From Bacteroides luti (lineage in GTDB: Bacteria > Bacteroidota > Bacteroidia > Bacteroidales > Bacteroidaceae), in the NCBI RefSeq assembly GCF_900128905.1, contig NZ_FQTV01000002.1, forward strand, positions 248,001 to 312,000: a stretch of DNA of 64,000 bases. Reading direction: 5' to 3'. The notes beneath the pieces were generated by a model. The model had not been told where the DNA came from. It was given only the letters and a program-made list of their open reading frames with translations, and did not search any database. The position numbers and the translations under genes were made by a program. Position 1 is the first letter of the stretch, and the number at the start of each line of letters is the position of its first letter. Shown here in pieces: positions 58,697 through 64,000 of this stretch.

Positions 58697-58744
58697 AAAA
58701 GAGCCATTCTTTATCTGTTGGACAAATAGAAAATGGCTCTTTTA
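58697..58744. terminator. Terminator after wecB
   Basis: 12-bp stem AAAAGAGCCATT/AATGGCTCTTTT with a 23-base loop, T-rich on both sides, so it may serve both strands. Confidence 0.75.
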
Positions 58745-58804
58745 ATATTATAGGTAACAAGAACTCTTTAATAACAGCGTATTTTTTATGTATTCTTGTT
58801 TGGT

Positions 58805-59893
58805 TTATACCAGTTGAAGCAAAGTCTGAACAATTCTGTCGGCTGTTCTTCCATCCCATCTTTCAGGAAGACTTCCTTGTTTCCATTCGCCTTTCATTAT
58901 TTTTTCAATTGCAGAGCCAAGTTGTTCTGGGCTTTCACCAACTAATTCGTTAGTACCGATAGAGCAGGTTTCAGGATGCTCAACATAGTTATTTAATGTA
59001 ATACATGGAATTCCAAGGAATGTTGCTTCTTCTGCAACATTACCGGAGTCTGTAACTATCGCTTTAGCTTTGCTTGTCAGATAACCAAATGAAAGATAGC
59101 TTTGCGGAGGAAGAATGTGTAAATTAGAAGCTTTTATATTAAGCTCGCTTATCACATCACGTACGTATGTATGCAGCGGAGCAACAATAGGAGTACCTTT
59201 GGCTTCAGATATTAAACGCTCCATAAGTTCTTTGAAATTCTCTTTATTTTCAATCAATGCATGACGATTGATTGTTAAAAGAATATAGCTTTGCTCTTTT
59301 AATCCTAAAACACCAAATGTAGTAGGCTTTATAAATCTGTGACGATTATATCTTAGAGAATCCATCAGAATATTTCCGACAAGGAAAACTTGCTCATTTT
59401 CTGCTCCCGTTTGATTCAAGTTACGGTTTGCACCCATTCCTGCTGTAAACAGGTAATCAGAAAGTCCATCGGTAATCATTCGGTTCACTTCTTTAGGCAT
59501 ACTCATGTCAAAAGAGCGTGTTCCTGCAACCAGGTGAGCAACTTTTATATTTTGCTTTTTAGCAACGATAGCACACGCCATAGTGGAAGTTAAATCGTCA
59601 ACGACTAATACTATATTGGTTGGGTTTTCTTTTAGTTCTTTTTCAAAAGCCAGCATAATTCCTCCTGCCCGTTCAGTAAGGTTTTCAAAACCTATTCCCA
59701 AATATGCAGTCGGTTTTTTTATATTCAAATCAGCAAAAAGAGAAGGATCCAAACTTGTATCATTAGCTGATCCAGTATATATTACTCTATATGAGATTTC
59801 TTTCCCTTGCTCTCTGGCATTATCAATAGCATGCATGATTGGAGCAATCTTCATAAAGTTGGGGCGTGCCCCTGCAACAATGGTAATTTTCAT
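58805..59893 (-). CDS. wecB: UDP-N-acetylglucosamine 2-epimerase (non-hydrolysing)
   Basis: 362 residues from the ATG at 59893 (MKITIVAGARPNFMKIAP); 17 extra in-frame residues upstream are not family-like. GT-B-like fold with GARPNFMK, HLVAGTRSFDMSMPKEVNRM, APLHTYVRD and a C-terminal TDSGNVAEEATFLGIPCITL motif. It makes UDP-ManNAc for surface glycans. Some substitutions relative to E. coli WecB (GTRSFD in place of GLRTGD) make a related 2-epimerase specificity possible. Confidence 0.9.
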   Translation of the reverse strand: MKITIVAGARPNFMKIAPIMHAIDNAREQGKEISYRVIYTGSANDTSLDPSLFADLNIKKPTAYLGIGFENLTERAGGIMLAFEKELKENPTNIVLVVDDLTSTMACAIVAKKQNIKVAHLVAGTRSFDMSMPKEVNRMITDGLSDYLFTAGMGANRNLNQTGAENEQVFLVGNILMDSLRYNRHRFIKPTTFGVLGLKEQSYILLTINRHALIENKENFKELMERLISEAKGTPIVAPLHTYVRDVISELNIKASNLHILPPQSYLSFGYLTSKAKAIVTDSGNVAEEATFLGIPCITLNNYVEHPETCSIGTNELVGESPEQLGSAIEKIMKGEWKQGSLPERWDGRTADRIVQTLLQLV

Positions 59894-60030
59894 GTCTATA
59901 ATATATGTTGTTCTTTTAGGCAGCAAAAGTACACTTTCTTTCATAATTCAAGTTATAATTCAACTTACTTTTTTCTTATTTGATTCATAATTTAATTCTT
60001 TATTTGTTTCTTTGCAAAAAAAATGGGATT

Positions 60031-60639
60031 ATGCCTACATTTGTTCAGATTATAGAATTCTTCGGAACTTTTGCTTTTGCCATTAGTGGCATACGTTTAG
60101 CTTCTGCTAAACAATTCGACTGGTTTGGCGCTTATGTTGTTGGATTGGTTACTGCTATTGGCGGTGGAACTATCCGTGATGTTCTTCTCGATGTAACACC
60201 TTTTTGGATGACAAATCCGGTTTATCTTATTTGTTCTGCCCTGGCTTTATTCTGGGTAGTAGTTTTTGGCAAACAATTAGTTCATTTACATAATACATTC
60301 TTTATTTTCGACTCCATTGGTCTTGCTCTTTTTACCGTTGTTGGAGTTGAAAAAACTATAGCTTTAGGTTTTCCTTTTTGGGTTGCTATTGTAATGGGAA
60401 GTATTACAGGTGCAGCAGGCGGAGTGATTCGTGATATCTTTATTAACGAGATTCCACTTATTTTTAGAAAAGAAATCTATGCAATGGCTTGTATAGTGGG
60501 AGGATTAGTGTTTTGGGGCTGTTCTTTTATGAATCTGGACAGTATGTTGATTCAATGTATCAGTGGTTTTAGTGTTTTTCTCACAAGAATTCTTGCAGTA
60601 AAATATAATATCTGTTTACCGAAGTTAAAAGGAGAATGA
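60031..60639 (+). CDS. TRIC-type cation channel family protein (UPF0126)
   Basis: 202 residues from the ATG at 60031; an upstream start at 59980 is less likely. About seven membrane helices in two related halves, each with the repeat motif GGGTIRDVLLD and GGVIRDIFINE. Prokaryotic TRIC homologues are trimeric potassium channels in the inner membrane. Its role here is not known. Confidence 0.88.
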   Translation: MPTFVQIIEFFGTFAFAISGIRLASAKQFDWFGAYVVGLVTAIGGGTIRDVLLDVTPFWMTNPVYLICSALALFWVVVFGKQLVHLHNTFFIFDSIGLALFTVVGVEKTIALGFPFWVAIVMGSITGAAGGVIRDIFINEIPLIFRKEIYAMACIVGGLVFWGCSFMNLDSMLIQCISGFSVFLTRILAVKYNICLPKLKGE

Positions 60640-60782
60640 CCTGAAAACTGTTATTTAACGGTGCGAAAATTGTTATTAATAATATACCCCCCAATTGCTG
60701 ATAGAATTTGGGCTATCTAACACACTTATTTTATATAATATTGTAACAAGTAAAAACAGTATTAACACAAATAAGCAAAGTT

Positions 60783-61286
60783 ATGAAAAGTTTAAATTTT
60801 AAAAGTGATCTGCTGGGAGTACAGGACGAACTACTTCGCTTTGCGTATAAATTAACAGCAAACAGGGAAGAAGCAAACGATTTATTGCAGGAAACATCCT
60901 TGAAAGCACTCGACAACGAAGACAAATTTACACCCGATACCAACTTTAAGGGGTGGATGTATACTATAATGCGTAATATATTCATTAATAATTATCGGAA
61001 GGTGATGAGAGATCAAACATTCGTTGATCAGACAGAGAATATGTACCATCTTAATCAATCACAAGATTCAGGCTTCGATAGCACTGAAGGAGCTTATGAC
61101 ATTAAAGAAATTCATAGAGTAGTTAATTCATTGCCAAAAGAATATATGGTACCTTTTTCTATGCATGTTTCTGGTTTTAAATATCGTGAAATTGCTGATA
61201 AACTAAATTTACCTCTCGGAACAGTGAAGAGCCGCATCTTTTTTACGCGACAACGGTTGCAACAACAATTAAAGGATTTTGTATGA
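60783..61286 (+). CDS. ECF-type RNA polymerase sigma factor
   Basis: 167 residues. Region 2 with RFAYKLTANREEANDLLQET and NFKGWMYTIMRNIFINNYR, then region 4 with FKYREIADKLNLPLGTVKSR. It lacks any obvious anti-sigma gene beside it; the next gene is the carboxyltransferase on the same strand after a terminator. Short ECF sigmas of this type in Bacteroides can be controlled at other levels. The regulon is unknown. Confidence 0.93.
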   Translation: MKSLNFKSDLLGVQDELLRFAYKLTANREEANDLLQETSLKALDNEDKFTPDTNFKGWMYTIMRNIFINNYRKVMRDQTFVDQTENMYHLNQSQDSGFDSTEGAYDIKEIHRVVNSLPKEYMVPFSMHVSGFKYREIADKLNLPLGTVKSRIFFTRQRLQQQLKDFV

Positions 61287-61318
61287 TGCTTATAAAATAT
61301 GATATATTTTTGGTAATT

Positions 61319-61360
61319 TAAGGGGGTAATTCTAATAAAAATGGTATTACTCCCTTTCTT
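61319..61360 (+). terminator. Terminator after the sigma gene
   Basis: 11-bp stem AAGGGGGTAAT/ATTACTCCCTT (one G-T), then T's. Confidence 0.8.
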
Positions 61361-61425
61361 TTTCTAATTTGAAATATAAATATGATATTAAACATATTTT
61401 AAAAATGGCGATTTTATTTATTTCC

Positions 61426-61457
61426 TTGACATATTGTCAATTCATTTGTTATCTTTG
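61426..61457 (+). promoter_or_regulatory. Carboxyltransferase promoter with TTGACA-N3-TGTCAA palindrome
   Basis: -7 box TAtcTTTG at 61450-61457. The palindrome TTGACAtatTGTCAA (61426-61440) covers the -33 position (TTG at 61426-61428), so it is well placed for a repressor. Confidence 0.55.
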
Positions 61458-61504
61458 CAATAGCATTTTAATAAACTTTTATAATCTTATATAGCGCTAT
61501 TACA

Positions 61505-63280
61505 ATGAAAAAAGAAATTAAATTTAGCCTTCTTTACCGGGATATGTGGCAATCTTCCGGAAAGTATCAACCAAGAGCTGATCAATTGGCAAGAATTGCA
61601 CCACTAATTATTGAAATGGGATGTTTTGCTCGCGTGGAGACCAACGGAGGAGCTTTTGAACAAGTAAACTTATTGTACGGTGAGAACCCAAATAATGCAG
61701 TGAGAACTTTCACGAAACCATTAAATGAAGTTGGTATTCAAACCCATATGCTCGATCGTGGATTGAACGGGCTACGTATGTATCCAGTCCCTGCTGATGT
61801 TCGTAAACTAATGTATAAAGTAAAGAAAGCACAAGGCGTTGATATAACTCGTATTTTTTGCGGTTTAAATGATGTGAGAAATATAATTCCTTCTATTACT
61901 TATGCTTTGGAAGCAGGTATGATTCCTCAAGCTTCACTTTGTATTACTTTCTCTCCTGTACATACAGTAGAGTATTATTCGGATATTGCTGAACAGTTAA
62001 TTGCTGCAGGAGCTCCTGAGATTTGTTTAAAGGATATGGCAGGTATTGGTCGTCCTGTAATGCTTGGAAAATTAGTAAAGGCAATAAAGGATAAACATCC
62101 AGAGGTTATCATAGAGTACCACGGACATTCAGGTCCTGGATTTTCTATGGCTTCCATTCTGGAGGTTTGTGAAAACGGTGCAGATATTATTGATGTTGCC
62201 ATGGAGCCATTGTCTTGGGGAAAAGTTCATCCAGACGTATTATCTGTTCAGGCTATGTTGAAAGATGCCGGTTTCCAGGTTCCTGAAATTAATATGAAGG
62301 CTTATATGAAGGCCCGTAGTTTAACTCAAGAGTTTATTGATGACTTCTTAGGATATTTTATTGATCCTACTAATAAACATACTTCTTCATTGCTTATTGG
62401 TAGTGGTTTACCTGGAGGTATGATGGGGTCAATGATGGCCGATTTAAAGGGTGTTCAATCTGGAATTAATATGTATTTAAAAAGCAAGAACCAAAATGAA
62501 CTTAGTATTGATGATCTATTGGTGATGCTTTTTGATGAAGTAGCTTACGTTTGGCCAAAATTAGGTTATCCTCCTTTAGTTACTCCATTTAGCCAGTATG
62601 TGAAGAATGTTGCATTGATGAATGTTATGCAAATGGTTAAAGGGGAAGAGCGCTGGAGTATGATTGATTCTCATACATGGGATATGATCTTAGGCAAGAG
62701 CGGTAAATTGCCTGGTGAACTTGCTCCGGAAATCATTGAACTGGCTAAATCAAAAGGGTATGAATTTACAGACGAGAATCCACAAGATAATTTCCCAGAT
62801 GCTCTGGAAACATATAAAAAAGAAATGGATGATAATGGATGGGAATATGGTCCGGATAATGAAGAATTGTTCGAACTGGCTATGCATGATCGTCAATATC
62901 GCGATTATCGTTCGGGTATAGCAAAGAAACGCTTTGAAGATGAATTACAAAGAGCCAAAGATGCAGAAATGCAGAAAAATGGCTTTACTGAAGAGGATAT
63001 AAAGAAATTAAAACGTGCTAAAGCTGAACCAATTACAGCTCTTGAAAAAGGACAGGTATTTTGGGATGCAAGTTTTGAATCTGGATCTACTCCTCCAGCT
63101 ATTGGTCAGAAATTCTATCCAGAAGAAACATTTTGTTATATTGGTACTTTATGGGGAACTTATGATAAGATTCCGGCCAATTTCTCAGGTCGCATAGTTG
63201 AAGTTTGTGTGAAACAAGGAGCTCATGTAAACAAGGGTGATATTCTTGCTTATATAGAAAGAATAGAGTTGTTTGCATAA
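61505..63280 (+). CDS. Carboxyltransferase-domain protein (oxaloacetate decarboxylase/pyruvate carboxylase B type)
   Basis: 591 residues. N-terminal HMGL-like carboxyltransferase barrel (about 5-290) with YRDMWQSS (metal-binding Asp), CGLNDVRN, KDMAG (the carboxylated-Lys motif) and the metal pair YHGHSG. A helical PYC_OADA domain follows (about 295-480). The C-terminus has a biotinyl/lipoyl-like half domain (FSGRIVEVCVKQGAHVNKGD) but ends AYIERIELFA, so the usual (A/V)MKM biotin-lysine site is missing. It probably needs a separate biotin carrier protein. The reaction is decarboxylation or carboxyl transfer of oxaloacetate or a related acid; the substrate is not certain. Confidence 0.88.
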   Translation: MKKEIKFSLLYRDMWQSSGKYQPRADQLARIAPLIIEMGCFARVETNGGAFEQVNLLYGENPNNAVRTFTKPLNEVGIQTHMLDRGLNGLRMYPVPADVRKLMYKVKKAQGVDITRIFCGLNDVRNIIPSITYALEAGMIPQASLCITFSPVHTVEYYSDIAEQLIAAGAPEICLKDMAGIGRPVMLGKLVKAIKDKHPEVIIEYHGHSGPGFSMASILEVCENGADIIDVAMEPLSWGKVHPDVLSVQAMLKDAGFQVPEINMKAYMKARSLTQEFIDDFLGYFIDPTNKHTSSLLIGSGLPGGMMGSMMADLKGVQSGINMYLKSKNQNELSIDDLLVMLFDEVAYVWPKLGYPPLVTPFSQYVKNVALMNVMQMVKGEERWSMIDSHTWDMILGKSGKLPGELAPEIIELAKSKGYEFTDENPQDNFPDALETYKKEMDDNGWEYGPDNEELFELAMHDRQYRDYRSGIAKKRFEDELQRAKDAEMQKNGFTEEDIKKLKRAKAEPITALEKGQVFWDASFESGSTPPAIGQKFYPEETFCYIGTLWGTYDKIPANFSGRIVEVCVKQGAHVNKGDILAYIERIELFA

Positions 63281-63313
63281 AATTAGAAATAAGTTTTTGT
63301 GATATTATAGTAA

Positions 63314-63357
63314 GGCAGCAGTCACTTAGAATATTTAAGTAACTGCTGCCTCTTTTT
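63314..63357 (+). terminator. Terminator after the carboxyltransferase gene
   Basis: Stem GGCAGCAGT/ACTGCTGCC with inner ACTTA/TAAGT pairing, then T5. Confidence 0.85.
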
Positions 63358-63628
63358 CTACTTAATTTTATTAGATTGAAAGAATCTAATATAATCCAAT
63401 TAAATACAAAGCTTAACTATTTGAATATTTAAATAGTATATCCAATTCTTAGGAAACCTTCACAAGTTCTTAGGAAACTTTCAACAAGGAATACTTTACT
63501 TTTTTTAATAAGAACAAGGAATATAAGAACTCACTTATTCTATATATCTTTATTTATGATCTAGTATAAATAAAAAGAAGGAGCTTTTCTGTTTGCCTTT
63601 TCGTTAGATAGTATTTACGGATATCGAT
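63358..63628. other. Intergenic with short direct repeats
   Basis: No gene. TTCTTAGGAAAC occurs at 63446 and 63467 (21 bp apart), and aacaaggaata at about 63484 and 63514. These could be a very diverged relative of the 22-bp arrays, but only two units are clear. Confidence 0.3.
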
Positions 63629-64000
63629 TTATTTGAAATAAACCTGTTGCACTCCAATCAGGCGGTCGTATCTTTCCCCGAAAGGACGATGATATACTAA
63701 TATCAGATATTCATTTTCTGTTTCATAGTAATTTCCTTCGGTGAGAGCAGTTGTAGTTTTGTTGCTATTAGTAGGTACAAAAAGGTATTGATAGTTATAT
63801 GCTCCCTGTTTTAGCAATTGAATAGTCTCAAGAGCTTTCGTTTCAGGGTTGTATTTTAAGCAATAATTATCAGTTAAGTTGTCGTGAGTAAATGCTCCCT
63901 GCAAATAGAAGTTCCCATCCGGTAATTCATCTTTCCATGGAAGTGAAAAGTGAACCAGTAAATAGTCCGCTTCGATATCATTATTAGTAGCCCAATCATA
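63629..64000 (-). CDS. Type IX secretion plug-domain (DUF5103) protein, C-terminal part
   Basis: 124 codons are visible; the gene begins beyond the right edge. Reading in from 64000 the frame is YDWATNNDIEADYLLVHFSL, then PWKDELPDGNFYLQGAFTHD and a C-terminal YLILVYHRPFGERYDRLIGV. This matches the DUF5103 family (T9SS plug-type, exported). It ends at 63629. Confidence 0.82.
   Translation of the reverse strand, partial: YDWATNNDIEADYLLVHFSLPWKDELPDGNFYLQGAFTHDNLTDNYCLKYNPETKALETIQLLKQGAYNYQYLFVPTNSNKTTTALTEGNYYETENEYLILVYHRPFGERYDRLIGVQQVYFK

Noticed and set aside
60643-60690. Two GAAAA(C/T)TGTTATT units 22 bp apart before the ECF sigma gene
   Set aside because: Only two units and weak symmetry; not enough to call an array.
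63440-63532. TTCTTAGGAAAC repeats as a sixth array
   Set aside because: Two units are 21 bp apart but the next related motifs fall 15 and 30 bp on, so the phase is lost.

Overview
The window looks like a Bacteroides (Bacteroidales, Bacteroidota) chromosome. Supporting signs are the AT-rich base composition, repeated TAnnTTTG promoter -7 boxes (the Bacteroides primary-sigma type), a fused FeoA-FeoB iron transporter, a Rho factor with a long low-complexity insertion, BspA-like leucine-rich repeats, DUF5686 and type IX plug (DUF5103) proteins, and ISAon1-type transposase remnants. Most genes are core housekeeping genes. There is no prophage, CRISPR array, complete mobile element or antibiotic-resistance island.

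Layout. 0-14 kb: start of an ECF sigma gene, ridA, folC, a PIN-PhoH protein, grpE-dnaJ, an ABC-F ATPase with one degenerate ATP site, a lipoprotein/beta-barrel pair, a BspA-like LRR protein and tex. 14-22 kb: 5'-nucleotidase plus free-methionine-sulfoxide reductase, then an iron cluster (porin, feoAB, a Cys-rich membrane protein) followed by a hemerythrin/RIC-like protein and a LuxR regulator. 22-29.5 kb: rho, a MATE pump, ffh-folD-capA and tRNA-His. 29.5-30.4 kb: a small graveyard of decayed IS fragments. 30.6-38.3 kb: iorA-iorB-paaK-xpt (arylpyruvate oxidation), mltG, a secreted nuclease and a nucleotide-sugar dehydrogenase. 38.4-46.8 kb: tRNA-Thr, tpx, a TPR protein, glnS, a pstS remnant and pstC-pstA-pstB-phoU. 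47-64 kb: a propeller lipoprotein, a glycosyltransferase, a DUF5686 outer-membrane protein, rarA, a 2-hydroxyacid dehydrogenase, a four-domain sulfur-trafficking flavoprotein with its MarR regulator, wecB, a TRIC channel, an ECF sigma factor, a carboxyltransferase and the end of a type IX plug-domain gene.

The most unusual signal is not a gene. Five separate intergenic regions (437-524, 14306-14391, 35982-36069, 43010-43097, 52768-52855) each hold exactly four tandem units of about 22 bp. Each unit carries a palindromic or near-palindromic core of 6-14 bp followed by an AT-rich spacer. The core differs between loci, except that two loci share one class. All five lie about 60-160 bp upstream of a start codon. 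I do not recognise this family. A second regulatory signal is a set of TTCCATTGGAA-type palindromes bracketing the promoter of the flavoprotein-MarR operon, which look like MarR operators.

Other points worth a second look are PstC carrying a PstS-like segment in its periplasmic loop beside a decayed pstS, a carboxyltransferase whose biotinyl-like tail lacks the biotin-accepting Met-Lys-Met motif, and repeated IS ends, one of them solo in front of the MATE gene. Functional calls rest on recognised motifs in the sequence; no database search was run.
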